Assembly (NCBI RefSeq): GCF_025698545.1
Contig: NC_068569.1
Location: forward strand, 11,222,001-11,286,000
DNA from: Gossypium raimondii
Taxonomy: Eukaryota; Streptophyta; Magnoliopsida; Malvales; Malvaceae
DNA length: 64,000 nucleotides
Direction of reading: 5' to 3'
The notes below the pieces were generated by a model. The model did no database searches and had not been told where the DNA came from. It was given only the letters and a program-made list of their open reading frames with translations. Positions 33,472 through 45,988 of this stretch are shown one piece after another. The translations under genes were made by a program, and so were the position numbers. Within the stretch, counting starts at the first letter, position 1, and each line of letters starts with the position of its first letter.

Positions 33472-35077
33472 TCATGCTTCAAACAATGCTTTCAGATTGT
33501 AAGGTCCCGTGATATTGGGTGTTCCACTCCACATGAGCTGGGCAATCTGCTTGCAGGCCTTTTCGGTAAGATGGTCAGAGTCGAAGAACAAATAATCATT
33601 AGGGTCTGAACATAATTCATATTTTGTCACACCCCTCCTTCCCCCACAGCTAAACATTCCTCTGTATGGACCGCTTCCACAACATGCTATATTTGCCTCC
33701 TTAAAACCTTGAAAAGAAAATTCTCATCTACGTCAGAATATGCTTCATTTTACATTGTATCAATATTTGAGATTTTGTAAGATTCTATTGCTTTTCTCTT
33801 TTGATGGTTATGTAAATTCTATCAAGCACCGTAATAAAATAGCTTGATGCATACCATATTTTTCGGGATTGTTCCTTCTTTCAGCATAAGAAATATTCAA
33901 ATAATGCATTGAATATTTAACTTCTACTAGTTTGGTCTCCAACTCTTCCAGGGCTTTAGGCAGAGCTGCATCGTGCAGTTTTGCGATTTCATTAACTTGT
34001 TCAAAGCAGGAACCTGTTGTATTTCCAGGTGCGAGTGCTTTCATGGATGGGACACATCCCAATGACCCCATGTTTAGAAACCCAAATTTCCTTCCTCCTT
34101 TCTTATATATTTCCTGGAACATCATCAGAATCAAATATACAGTGAGTTGGTCCATGAATCGTAGCTTCCATAACAGGGAAGGATGAACTATATGCAACTT
34201 ACTTCGATAGTCTCAGTTAGATTGCCCATAACCATTGCAACATATTCTTGTTTGGAGGAGGACTGAAATACGGTGGAGTTTGAGGTTAAAAATGATATGT
34301 AATCATTGCCTCCAATGTTAATTAAGTAAACAGCTTTGGAGAAGATGACCGTGGCTTCTGCATCACCGAGTTCCTTTCTCATCAGCTTTGCCACTTTCTT
34401 GAAATAACTTAACTGAGTTTTCAAATCTATCACCTGGATTGAATTAAACCCGCAATTTGTAAAAGATAAAAGAAATCAATGTCGAACAAGAACCTCGCAA
34501 AGTGAAATAGAACAAGTTTGAGGACATCTTAGCCTGTATTAAGCTGATTTATTGTTTAAGCATTAGCAAATAGTCGGACTGAGTGCCAAAGTAAAGACTA
34601 AGAGCAGGAGCCATACAAATCCTTGATAAGTTTCGGACAAAGCGCCAGCTCCAGCTGAAGCAAAGTTGACCCCATAAGTAAATTCATGATTCCCAGGTTG
34701 GAGATATGGTGGAATGAGTGGTAAATTTGCAAACTCAGCTGCAACATAAATTAACTAGAACACTAAGGCCACACTCATAATTTCAGTAAAAAGGAAAAAA
34801 AAAAAAAGAGAGGATATATTTGTGTCATACCAATGAAGTCAGCAATTATACGACCATCAGAAAACCTCCCTGTAGGGTATTTGAAGAAAGTTTCACCATA
34901 TGGATAATAATTTGCCTTAATAATTGTGTCAATGTAGTTATTGTTTCCAGGATCATACAGCGAATCCCCAAAGACAAACAAGGCGGTATGGTCTTTTTGC
35001 GGACTACGGCTGCATACGAGGTTGACAGAAGTTGCAGTGAAAATAAAGAAACACCACAACAACACTAAACGTGCCAT
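33472..35077 (-). CDS. GDSL esterase/lipase, GLIP1-like, tandem copy A
   Basis: Secreted serine hydrolase of the SGNH/GDSL family. Arabidopsis GLIP1 has antimicrobial lipase activity and takes part in ethylene-linked defence; this protein's substrate is unknown. Five exons: 35077-34831, 34738-34617, 34433-34203, 34113-33855, 33707-33472, all GT-AG, 364 aa. Signal peptide about 1-23. Catalytic Ser39 in [13 protein letters not shown]; block [12 protein letters not shown] (105-114); Asn166 in GGND; Asp329 and His332 in DSDH. Cys pairs in ACCGSG and SCGGRR are typical of the family. It is the most 3' member of three tandem copies and the near twin of copy B, with identical exon lengths 247/122/231/259/236. 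Looks functional. Confidence 0.94.
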
Positions 35078-35120
35078 TTTATGTCATAATAGTTATAGCT
35101 TGCATGGTATTTATATAGTT
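35078..35120 (-). promoter_or_regulatory. TATA box and short leader of GDSL lipase A
   Basis: TATATAAATA (minus strand, 35117-35108) about 31 bp before the ATG. The same arrangement stands before copy B, so the duplication included the core promoter. The predicted leader is very short. Confidence 0.55.
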
Positions 35121-36469
35121 GCCTGCTCCTAATGAAAGGAGATTCAGTCTTATCCATGAGATGCTAGAAATTTCCCTATAACTTCGCCAGATAATGACCT
35201 CAACTTGCAAGAAAGAAAAGAAGGAAAAAGGGTGGGGGCGAATGAAATTCTGAAGGGACGAATGGCAACTTATTTACTTTTCAACTCAACTATTAAACAT
35301 TGATAAGATTGAGAGGATTTGGTTCCTTTATTTCGTGGCAAATTCCACAGATGAAAAGATTTCTGTGGCTGTTGTAGGTCAACATTCGACTAAGTATATC
35401 TTATGCACTTAATTCAATAAATAACGATTGAGTAAAATAATAATAATAAAGTACTAGTAAGCTTATAAATAAAAATTGATAATTTTATTTAATTATAATT
35501 ATACATTTTCTCTCCTCGTTATCACAGTTAAAATTTATACATTTCCTCTCCTCGTTATCACAGTAAATTAAAATAAATTAAATGTTGAAAATTTTAAGTT
35601 ATAAAATTATTGGATATATTACTTAAAATTAATTACTGAATATGATTAAAATGTTTGATAAATATATTTTTAAATTATAAAATATATATCTTACATTTAT
35701 CCCTAATTTTAAATTAACTTTTAATCATAAAATTTTGTAGGATAATATAATATTAAAATAAATAAAATAATTGGACTATTCTTGATAAGTAATTCTTGTA
35801 TACTTATTATTTTCTACACTTTTATTAAAAAATTCTATCAAATTATTTTATTTTAAATTATCAAATATGTGCAAAAATTAAATTATTAAAATATTAATTT
35901 TAATTTATTTAATTTTTCAATGTGATTCAAACAATGCCTTAAACACTTAATTGGGATTTAAATTTAAGGCCATAAGCAATTTATATAAGACTCTTTCTCA
36001 CTAGAGATAATAAAAAAAAAAGACCTAACCATCACAAAATATATCAAGTATTATATGTAATATTAATCAACTAGGGTTTATCATGTTTATTTGCCTCATT
36101 TTCCTTTTCCTTCTCCTCCCCAGTTTTTCCATTTGCTATGGAGTAGACTTGGGTGTTTTTTTATTTTTTGGGTTATAAATATCTACTGTTTTAAAAATAA
36201 AAAGTCCGGAGCTATAAATTTAAGCTAGCCTTTAAGAATTGGAATTTGATTTTGAATTTCAAAATTTCAACTTTGAATTTATGATTTATGAATCCATTAT
36301 TTCTTGTTTGGGAATTAAAATATTTGAAATTCAAGATTTTAAAAAATTCAAATTCATTGTTTTGATAATTCAAATGTAGATTTGGATTTAAACTAATTCT
36401 ATGCCTTAATTTTTTTTTTAAATAATTATGTAGGAGGATTTGAACATTGTTGTTTGAATCGAAGACCAA
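35121..36469. other. AT-rich spacer between GDSL copies A and B (proximal part)
   Basis: Mostly AT-rich DNA with no gene. It contains a pair of 28-bp direct repeats at 35501-35528 and 35537-35564 (one mismatch, 8-bp spacer, core TCTCCTCGTTATCACAGT). Confidence 0.45.
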
Positions 36470-37090
36470 CTGTGCTATCGGTCTGGAGAAAAGCATTAGA
36501 CCAGTTGATCCGAGAATTGATGCAAACCGGTTGATTGGGCGATAAAATCGATTGAACCAATTTTTTTTAAAAAAAGTTCTTATTTTTTGATGATTTATTT
36601 AACAGACCCGGAAGTTACGGTCGAATTGATTGTACCAGCCAAACCAATCAAACCTATTGGACTCACAAACCGATATCTAATTAGTTCAACCACCAGTTGC
36701 ACTGGGCATAAGTTTACTTAGGTGTAAATTAAAAATCAAGGGTTTAAAATTAAAATTGTGGAAATTATGATATAAATGAAATTTTTGAATATTTATACCA
36801 TATTAAATTAAATATATGAAGTTTTGTCATTATTCTCAGAACTGGATCGAATCGATCAGTTAGACTAATTGGACCGGGAATCGGTCAAGGTATCAGTCTG
36901 AAATAAGGGGTTAAATTGGTTGACTCATAAATCAATTGAATCGGCCAAATCGACAGTCAAACCAGTTTGATCTTTTCTTAATATATATATATATTTTTTA
37001 TTAATTTATTTCATTGAACCGATTGAATTGATGGAATCAATTGAACCGAAAATTAATGGTCTGACCAATTTGAGTTTCATTGATAATATA
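36470..37090. repeat. Dispersed repeat rich in GGTT/AACC words
   Basis: Many variants of 'ATTGAACCGATT', 'AACCGGTTGATTGG' and 'CAATTGAACCG' in both orientations across about 600 bp, unlike the surrounding AT-rich DNA. Resembles non-autonomous plant repeats made of CCGGTT-type words. Ends not defined and no target duplication seen. Confidence 0.45.
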
Positions 37091-37316
37091 TTATAAATAA
37101 AATTAATTATTTATTATTTGAGTTTCGAAGAAAGTGTGAAAGAAGAGAGAAAAAAAAAGAATTATTAAAATTAAATCCAAATTAATTTTTGCCCAAATCA
37201 TAGTGTGCGCTGTTGGAATATGTATAAGAAGATTTTAGCTGTAGGCACTCTTTCTAAGGCTTTATTCATTTGGACTAAATAATTATGCAAAGATGATGTT
37301 GGAGGAAATCAAATGA

Positions 37317-38841
37317 TCATAGTTGAAAGAATGCTTTTAGATTGTAAGGCCCCGTAATATTAGGTGGTCCACTCCACATCAGCTGAGCAATCTGTTTGTT
37401 GGCCTTTTCAGAAACATGGCTCGAGTCAAAGTAAAAATATTGAGTAGGGTCTGAACATAATTCGTATTCTGTCACACCCCTCCTCCCCCCACAGCTCGAA
37501 ATTCCTCTGTATGGACCGCTTCCACAACATGCTTTATTTACCTCCTTGAAACCTTGTAAAACAAAATCAGTGCAAACATCTACATTAGAATATGCTTCAT
37601 TTTCCTTTATTACTTGACATTGGGGTTGTGTCGCTTTTCCATAAACATCATTGATGCTTCAATGTCAAAATCATGAAACTTAAATTTAAATAGCTGGATG
37701 CATACCAAATCTTCCGGGGTTTTTCGTCAGTTCACTAAGATAAATATTCAAATGATGCATTGAGTATTTGAATTGTACTAGTTTGATCTCCATCTCTTCC
37801 AGGGCTTCAGTGAGAGCTGCGTTGTGCAGTTTTGCGAGTTCATTTACTTGTTCAAAGCAGGAACCTGCTGTATTTCCAGGTACAAGTGCTTTCAGTAATG
37901 GGATACATCCCATTGACCCAAAGTTTCGAAACCCGAATTTCCTTCCTCCTTCCATATGTATTTCCTGGAACATCATCAGAATCAAATATACAGTGGGTTC
38001 ATGAATCTTAGCTTCCATAACCGGGAAGGCTTGAACTATGGGCAACTTACTTTGATAGTCTCAGTTAGATTGCCAATCACCATTCCAACATATTGTTGTT
38101 TGGAGAAGTACTGAAAGACGGTGGAGTTTGAGGTGAAAGGTAATACGTAATCATTGCTTCCAATGTTAATTAAGTAAACAGCTTTGGAGAGGAAAGCCAT
38201 GGCTTCGGCATCACCTAGTTCCTGTCTCAACTGCTTTGCCACCTTCTTGAAATAACTTAGCTGGGTTTTCAAATCTATCACCTGGATTGAATTAAAGATG
38301 GAAGAAATCAATGTCGAACAACATCCTCTGAAATTGAAATACAACTTATTGTTAGCCAAACTGCCAGAGCCCTTACGAATCCTTGATTAGTTTCAGACAA
38401 AGCACCAGCTCCAGCTGAAGCAAAGTTGACCCCAGTAGTAAATTCATGATTCCCAGGTTGAAGATATGGTGGAATTAGTGGTAAATTTGCATACTCGGCT
38501 GCAACATAAATTAACCACAACACTAAGACCACACTTATAATTTCAGTAAAAAGGAAAAAGGAAAACAAAAAATTGAGATATATTTGTGTCATACCAATAA
38601 AGTCTGGAATTAAACGACCATCAGAAAACCTCCCAGTGGGGTATTTGAAGAAGGTTTCACCATATGGATAATAATTTGCCCGAGCAATCGTGTCGATGTA
38701 GTTATTATTTCCAGGATCATACACTGAATCCCCAAAGACAAACAAGGCGATATGATCTTTTTGCAGACTACGGCTGCATACAATGTTGACAGAACTTGCA
38801 GTAAAGAGAAAGAAACACAAGAACAACCTTAAACTAGCCAT
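37317..38841 (-). CDS. GDSL esterase/lipase, GLIP1-like, tandem copy B
   Basis: Five exons: 38841-38595, 38498-38377, 38281-38051, 37964-37706, 37552-37317, 364 aa, with the same exon lengths as copy A. Signal peptide about 1-23 (MASLRLFLCFFLFTASSVNI). Catalytic Ser39 (FGDSVYDPGNN), Asn166 (GSND), Asp329/His332 (DSSH). Differences from copy A concentrate in the middle ([18 protein letters not shown] against [18 protein letters not shown]) and in exon 4 (IYLSELTKNPGRFG against [14 protein letters not shown]). Introns are also recognisably alike, so the duplication is fairly recent. Looks functional; the copies could differ in expression or substrate. Confidence 0.94.
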
Positions 38842-38890
38842 TTTTGTGTTATATTCTTTGCAGGTTGCATGACATTTATATAGCCGCCTG
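38842..38890 (-). promoter_or_regulatory. TATA box and leader of GDSL lipase B
   Basis: TATATAAA at 38882-38875 (minus strand), about 34 bp upstream of the ATG, in a context shared with copy A (GCAGGC..CTATATAAAT). Confidence 0.55.
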
Positions 38891-39269
38891 CTTCAGTCCT
38901 GTGAGATGCTAGAAATTCCTCACCGGATTAAGGCGTGGCTTGCAAGAAAAGAAAAGAAAAGAAGAAAGAGTTGCAAATTGAAATTTCAAAGCGACCAATG
39001 ACACTTTTCAACTATATAACAGTGATAAGATCGAAAGGATTGTGATAGGACGAAAATTTTGGCGGCTGCATTTGGATATGTATGTCAATGTAATTATCTT
39101 TCAACTTCATTTACTTTTCACTTCAACAACTATGAAGATTGAGGAATATGTTTAACCAATTAAGTTTTTTGGCAACTGGGCTATTTTCTTCTGTAAATTA
39201 TATTGTTAACCAATCGACTTTCTTTTATGAAATAATCATTTAATTTTTCATTTTTTCATTTTTTCATTT
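38891..39269. other. Upstream flank of GDSL lipase B
   Basis: Presumed promoter of copy B. An AAAAG-type purine run lies near 38945-38970. No gene. Confidence 0.4.
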
Positions 39270-39690
39270 TCTGGTCACCAATTGTTGAATGATTAACGGA
39301 AAGATAATGTCATAGATTTTAAAATTGACATAATAATAAATTTAACCCTCTTTGTGTTAATTAAGCCTTAGTTTTTAAAAATTAGCATTCAACATTTACA
39401 CATCACCTTAATTTATTCGATTTTTACAAAAAAAATTGATTCACAATTTGCAAATTAACATAAAAAAATATTTTTTGAATTTTTTATTAAACTAGATAAT
39501 CCCAACTATGTTGTTTTTCTTATACCTCAATTGGTTGAGAATTTAATATTTGTCTATCACTATTTTTTCTCTCTCTCTCTCTCTTTTTTAAAAAAATTAA
39601 TTTGAGTTGGCCACACCATTGATAAAACAAATCAAAACTTAAAAAAAATTTGAAGACGTTAGACTTAAAATTGGATTGACTAAAAATGGG
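39270..39690 (+). repeat. Dispersed repeat, copy 1
   Basis: Direct relative of 40836-41225. Shared words in order: AACATTTACACAT, CACCTTAATTTATTC, ATTAAACTAGATAATCCC, CATTGATAAAACAAATCAAA, GTTAGACTTAAAATT. Contains a (CT)n run at about 39569-39584. Non-coding. Confidence 0.65.
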
Positions 39691-39849
39691 GCTTAAAATT
39701 TAGAGCATATGGTAATGAGATGTGAGCGAAGTTGATCTACCTGAAAATAAACTTCCCAAATTCAGTCTTTAATTTACGAGTTTAAAACAACAAACGTATT
39801 AAGCAACATGAATAGCTTAGTAAGTACTCAAAAAATTCAGATCTTACCT

Positions 39850-40400
39850 ATATCTTTAATTAAATAAGTATATAAACACAATTAATAAACTATACAGATT
39901 TAACTTCAAATAAAACTTATAAACACAACATGATTAATTGTCACATTTTCACTTACCTCATAGTAGACACGAACGAATAAGATGGATACACAGAATACAA
40001 CATGAGATTCACGAAGCACATAAGTGCTAATAACATGGGCACTAGAGTGCTAGACGCACGAGCACTGAAGTGTAATTAATACAGGCACCGAAGTACAAGA
40101 AAACACAGAAGCGCTTAAATATTCATATAGCATGTCAACTATATTTAACAAGTTCAAATCTCGTCTACATAAACAATTCATTAACACGAATTTCACGTAT
40201 ACCATTCATGATATTATTGTTTCACAAATTTTCATATTTTCATAACATTTTACCACACTTAAAAATTAATGTACTATATCATAATTTCATAACCTCTTTC
40301 ACTAATTTCCTTAGTTCATTACTTCACTCATTTTCTTTTCCATTTTAATCATGTATGAATATAATCGTTCATGTATATTTATATACCATTTCATGTGATT
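39850..40400 (+). repeat. Ty3/gypsy LTR-like fragment
   Basis: Contains CATTTTCACTTACCTCATAG followed by reiterated GCACATAAGTGCT / GCACTAGAGTGC / GCACGAGCACTGAAGTG words and runs such as CATTCATG and TTTCACAAATTTTCAT. From memory this is the wording of the 3' part of an abundant cotton gypsy LTR. No coding part here. Fossil fragment, age not measurable without its partner LTR. Confidence 0.55.
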
Positions 40401-40835
40401 AACATAATTAAACATTAGGGATCAAGAAGATTTCTTTAGTACTTGTTCCTTGACTTAAATATGCTTCTCTCCTTTTTAGAATAATATAGAAAAAAAAATA
40501 ATTACTGAAATAATATGATTTTTTTATCAAAATAATATGGACTTTGCATGGAAACCTCAAATTGACATAGTGACTTGATGATTTATTCTATCACAATCAA
40601 ACATATATAGCAGCATTGTAAACCCAAATTTATAACTGGCATGTCGATTTGAGGTTCTCATGCACAATTCAATAATTAAATAGAAATTTTTCGGCACTTT
40701 CCTCATGCCTATTAGCTTTTCCTTTTTCTTTTATATATTTTTAAAATACAAATATTAAAAATAAATAAATAACAAATATAACTATAACTAAAACATCATT
40801 TTCATACTTTAAAAACAAATATAACTGTTTATCCT

Positions 40836-41225
40836 TTTTCGGTTGTCATGAATCGTTAAATGGTTAATAGAATGATAATATCATAACTTTTCAAATTGAT
40901 ATAATAATATATATAGTGTCAATTAAGTCTTAATTTTTTAAAAATTTAACCCCTAACATTTACACATTACCTTAATTTATTCTATTTTTACATGAAAATG
41001 TAATTCAATTCATAATTTGTAAATTAGGTAAAAAAACAAATATTTTTTGAAAAAATTATTAAACTAGATAATCCCCAACTTCGTTGTTTTTCATATAAGA
41101 GAATTTAATATCTCTCAAAGACAATTATCTCATTTTTTTGTTAGCTCGAGTTAACCACCATTGATAAAACAAATCAAAGCTTAGAAAAAATTGAAGTTGT
41201 TAGACTTAAAATTAGGTTGAATTAA
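40836..41225 (+). repeat. Dispersed repeat, copy 2
   Basis: Second copy of the 39270-39690 repeat, same orientation, about 80% alike by eye. The gypsy LTR fragment lies between the two copies. Confidence 0.65.
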
Positions 41226-41293
41226 CAAAGTAGGAACTTTTTATTTTCAAGTAATTGAATTGGGCATTTTCTAAAATTTGAGTTGTTTTATTT

Positions 41294-42020
41294 TATCGAG
41301 ACATTTGAAAGCAAGCGAATTTTCGTGGTTGCTTCTATAGATGAAACAGTGGTCATATTTTCAAGTACTATGCACTGTTCATTGCCTTATTTATCTATTT
41401 TTTGAGTTTGCAAATTTTAAAATAAAAACTTTGGGCTATTTATTTTTTATGATATTGGATGAGTCATATGAAAACTAAATGAGTTGAAGTTGAAGAATTG
41501 AAGATTGGTTACTTGCGGAACAAGTAAAATCACTTTCTATCTTTGAAAGCATTGAATTAAATCGAGACTCCTATGGAAGTAGTATCTTTTGTTGAATTTA
41601 ACCTTCTTTATAAATAAGTAATTAGATTATAATTCTTATGTAAACAAAACTTAAGTAGTATATAGACTTTAATTTTGTCTAGGTTAAAAGTAAACCGAGA
41701 CTTTGAGAGTTTGATAAGCACAATTTGTTCAAGTTAGGAATGTGTATGTGTGCATTATTTTTATATGCAATCAAAAAAGTCTCTTGAGTAGCAAAATTAA
41801 ACTTTCGAGGGGGAAGCTTAGTGGGAGAGTGATTTAGTCTTTGTACAATTGTGAGATCGCTAAATTGGTAAGTGTTAGACCAATGTTAGGACGTAAATCA
41901 TTGGTTGTACTGTGAGAAAGATAGTGGGTCATTACTCTAAGTAAAAATCCACAGACATAGGCTAAGATCGAACTACATAAACAATTTTGATGTTTTTCTT
42001 TATTGTTTTTGCACTTTTGG
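41294..42020 (+). repeat. Solo-LTR-like fragment, relative of the element at 62.7-64.0 kb
   Basis: Starts with a word close to the LTR start at 63805 (CGAGACATTTGAAAGCAAG here, TCGACACATTTGAAGGCAAG there) and shares GATGAAACAGTGG/GCTGAAACAGTGG and TTTCATTGCC-type words. It ends with a leader-like segment (AAAATCCACAGACATAGGCT, then CGAACTACATAAAC) of the kind found near the 3' end of plant LTRs. No internal region attached. Fossil. Confidence 0.45.
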
Positions 42021-43365
42021 TTTCGTGGTTAAAACTACGGCCATAGTTCTAAGCACTATTGCAGTTACAGTTTTTGTTTTGCAAAGCAAGTACCCCATTG
42101 TTTCTACATATTTGTTGTTGTTCTTCATTTTACCATGGAGTCAAATATAAAGACGGCATGGTAAAGGGACGAAGTGAGTTCAATTCACGACTCAGTTTGA
42201 ACTTCCAACTCCCCAAGTCAGTCAACTTATTTAATCCTCGGACTCGACTAAGTTTATTGTGACTCCAACTTCGAACGTTGATGGTTTCAAAAGTGCCTTT
42301 CATTTTCCTTTTAATAGTAGGGTAATTGAATGAGCGACGAGGCTTTGTATATTTATCGAAGATGATTACAACAACAACAATAACAAGAGCATCTCACATA
42401 ACCTATGTCGAAAAATACAAACGCAAATATTGTGAAATTGGTTAAGAGTAAGCTAGTAAGGACTAAGTCATCTTAGTCGTTAGTTTTCAATCTAATGATG
42501 GAGAAACGAGAGTATCATGCGAAAATGTGAAAATATGATATTAAGTTTTTTGGTGTTTTTATTTTATTTTATTTACTTTTTAGGTAAAAAGGTCTCAAAG
42601 AAAAGCAAAACTATAACAAAGGACCAAATTGGTAAATATGTAAACGTTGATAGCGAATTTATTTTAGAACTAAGATTAATTGAAACAATTTTTAAATGAT
42701 GTGCTAAACTTATTATTATCCTAATTTTAAAAGTTATCACGTCATCTTTTTATTAACTATTTAAGTGTTGGTGATAGTTAACTATTTAATTGTTGATGAT
42801 AAAAATATAGAATAAAAAAATTGATTGCTTATTTTCTACATATACAACTCATCTTTCATAGTTTTAACCATAAGTGATAGCGTTAAGAGATATACTTGAA
42901 AATTTATCCTCGGCATTAGTAGTTGGGAGTTGCAACTCTCACAATTATCGAAAGTTAGGCACCGAATTGGGTTTTAAGGCTGCCAATAACACATCATGCA
43001 GGCCTTGTTCTCCACAGAGGAGAGCCTATAACTGGGAAGCAAAGTGATAAACACTGCACATAAATGTACCTAATATATTTAATTATTTGGTTAATGGTAC
43101 ATTATCGTTAAGTATTTGAAGGTACGCTATACATGAATCTCAACTTCATGGAATATGCCTTTCTAGTTAATAATAATATTACTAGACTCCCAAGTCTAAA
43201 CCTCTTCTCTGAAATTAACCAATAAAGAAAAAAAAAAGGTGAATTTGACCAAAAAAAAAAAAGCTGTAAAAAATGCAAAGACAGATCTTTAATATGTCAA
43301 AAAAAAATGCTGACCGAAGTGAACATTTTATTTGATGAAATGAACCCAATAATTTATATATAGAA
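42021..43365. other. Spacer downstream of GDSL lipase C
   Basis: No gene recognised. AT-rich with several A-runs near 43225-43270. The open stretch at 42059-42262 lacks protein-like character. Confidence 0.4.
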
Positions 43366-45988
43366 TTAATTATATCTGTGGTTTAAGGAATTCGAAAATA
43401 GTTGCTTGATATTGTAAGGTCCAACATCATGAGAATCACTTGTTGCTCCACCCCACATTTGATCTGCCAATTGTTTGTAAGTTCTTTCAGTGAGATGCAA
43501 AGAGTCCCAAAACACATACTTTTGGGGATGCTTACAAAGTTGAAACTCCTTCACTGGCCTTTTTCCCCCACAGCTGAGTACTCCTCTATATTCCCCAGTT
43601 CCACAGCATGCTGTCTCCCCTTCCTTGAAACCTTCATCACACAACAAAAATTTTCCACCTAATATTACTTGCAGTTTTCTATATTTCTATGAAATCAGTA
43701 AGAAAATTTTTCTCGGGAAACAAACATATACTGTGTAATGCATGCAGTCCAAAATTAATTATGATAATTAAAAAAGGTTTTACTATAGGCTCTTTATGAA
43801 GAACCCTTTAGAAAAAGGTTACCAAATTATGATTTACCCCTTGAGCTTTGGGCTATATATAAGCTCTCAAGCTTTCGCAAGATCTCGAGGTTTCAAATAA
43901 GCTGATAAATTATGCCTTTTTCCCCTCTAGAAAATTTCTTTTGACCAATCATCATATCTTCTTTTAGGTGTCAATAATGAATGTTCAATGCCTTTTTAAT
44001 TTAATTTTTTGACAGCATGTTCAAACTTAAAAACATATAATCATGAAAACCATAGATGTATGTTAATTGATGGTCCCCCTATGATCAAGCCCTTTTAGAA
44101 TTTAGGCAAAATCTATAGCTTTTAATAAGCAATGTTTGCTTTAATTTGCATGTTTATGTCTGTTCCGTACGTACCATATTTAGAAGGATGTTCCATTCTC
44201 TGTCTGAGATTACTGTTTAGGTCAAAAAGCGAATACTTGAACCCCTTCAATTGTTTTTCTAAATCATAGAGGAGCTTGGAAAGAGCTTTGTTATGCAAAC
44301 TTGCAAGTCTCGTCGCTTCTTCGAAGCAGCTTCCGTTGTTTCCGGACTTCATTATCCTCATCCCCGGAACACAACCTAAATCCGGTAAGTTGATGAACGC
44401 GAATTTCCGACCTCCTCTTTTATATATTCCCTATCAATTTAAGTACCAAAGATGCTTACAGCTTTTCTGCAGTTTTTGAATTCATGCAATCACTTTTAAA
44501 AGAAAACAACATGATGGATGATAACCCCGAAAAGGTAGACAACTTTGTTAACCATGTTGATTTTGGACAACATCTACCATATCCAATTGAGACAAAGAAG
44601 AATTACTTACATTAATGACTGTTGTAATGTTGCCGATTACCATCCCAACATAAGTGGACTTATTGTAGTTGTTTAAGATAGTAGAATTGGTCAAGAAAGG
44701 GCTCGCGTAATCATTGGTTCCGATGCTGAACAAGTGAACAGCTCTTGACATGGTCGCCTTCGCTTCATCATTTCCTAGTTTATGTCTAAACCAACTATCT
44801 ACTTTGTAATAGTACCTTAACTGTGTCTTAAGATCGATGACCTGAAAAAGTGAAAATGAAGTAACCATTTACCAAATAAAGGACAGCAGAAAAAAAAAAA
44901 AAAACTTTTTTCAACCCTGCAATCAAAATCTTTCACAAAATTAATGGCCATACGTTTGACACATCACTGAGCCTCTCAGCTGGTGTGCATATACATACAA
45001 GTTGACCTCGGAATTGTATGTACAATCAAAGTTTCTATTTTGATGTGTTTGTAAAGATGGGACAGGGTACCAATAAGTTATCTTTGGACCTCACTTTGGC
45101 AAATCAATGGATTGGTTAGTGGACCCTAAGCCAGTTGGTGCATCCAGCCAACTAAAGTAAATGATTTCACTATCACCATAAGGTTTTTTGTCAGGACTAT
45201 CTCCAGTTTCTATACATTCAAACCTGTGGGTATCATTGATTTTGATTCCTAAAATTTCATTACAATAATATAGATTTATGTCTTCTACTTATATATATCA
45301 TAGCAGATCGATCTTTAAATGTTTAAGAAAATAGCTAAATGTATAAGACTGTTATATGCAATTGAAATGCAGTAGTAAAGGGAATATAAGGAAGAAGATA
45401 AGACGTACGAATCCTTGAAATGTTTCAACAAGAGCTCCAGCTCCAGCAGAAGCAAAATTGACCCCAAGGTAATATTGTCGAAAACCCGGTTGCAGAAATG
45501 GTGGAATCAATGGCAACTTTGCATATTTAGCTGCAATACAAAACAAACATATATGTATTAAAAAAATGAAGAAAATGCAGACACTCAAGATGAGACAAGA
45601 AAGAAGATCATGTTAGGCAAAAAGAATATTTGTTAGTTAACCAAACTGACCATGTTTACAAACAACAAAAACAAAGGGAAAGAAAAAGGAGAATTCGATA
45701 TTCTCACTCACCAATAAAGTCAGGTATTAAACGGCCATCAGAGAACCTTCCGGTGGGGTAGTTGAAAAAAGTTAGTCCATAAGGCCAGAAATTAGCTTGG
45801 TCAAGAGTTGAAGTGTTGATATAGTTGTTGTTTCCGGCATCGAGGATTGAATCACCGAAGATGAAGAAAGGCACGTGTTTCTTTGGAAGCTGATGCTGCT
45901 GCTCCTTTGATTCCCCTCTGCAACATGTTGCAAAGAGTGCTACTTGAAGGAAGAAGCTGAAGATGAAGAAAGAGCTAAGTCTCGCCAT
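43366..45988 (-). CDS. GDSL esterase/lipase, GLIP1/GLIP5-like, tandem copy C
   Basis: Five exons: 45988-45712, 45530-45409, 44841-44611, 44430-44175, 43631-43366, 383 aa, all GT-AG. I chose the ATG at 45988 because [20 protein letters not shown] is a clean signal peptide; an in-frame ATG at 46021 would put charged residues in front of it. Catalytic Ser47 ([13 protein letters not shown]), Asn176 (GTND), Asp338/His341 (DSLH). [10 protein letters not shown] and SCGGKR Cys motifs present. Exons 2 and 3 have the same lengths as in copies A and B (122 and 231). Exons 1, 4 and 5 differ, and introns are longer. It is the older, diverged member of the cluster, with a longer C-terminus. Secreted, probably defence- or wall-lipid related (inference). 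Confidence 0.94.

Noticed and set aside
35501-35564. Possible CRISPR-like array
   Set aside because: Only two units with an 8-bp spacer, in a plant nuclear context; it is a simple duplication.
42059-42699. Two short plus-strand frames (67 and 60 codons)
   Set aside because: No protein-like features; they lie in a repeat-rich spacer.
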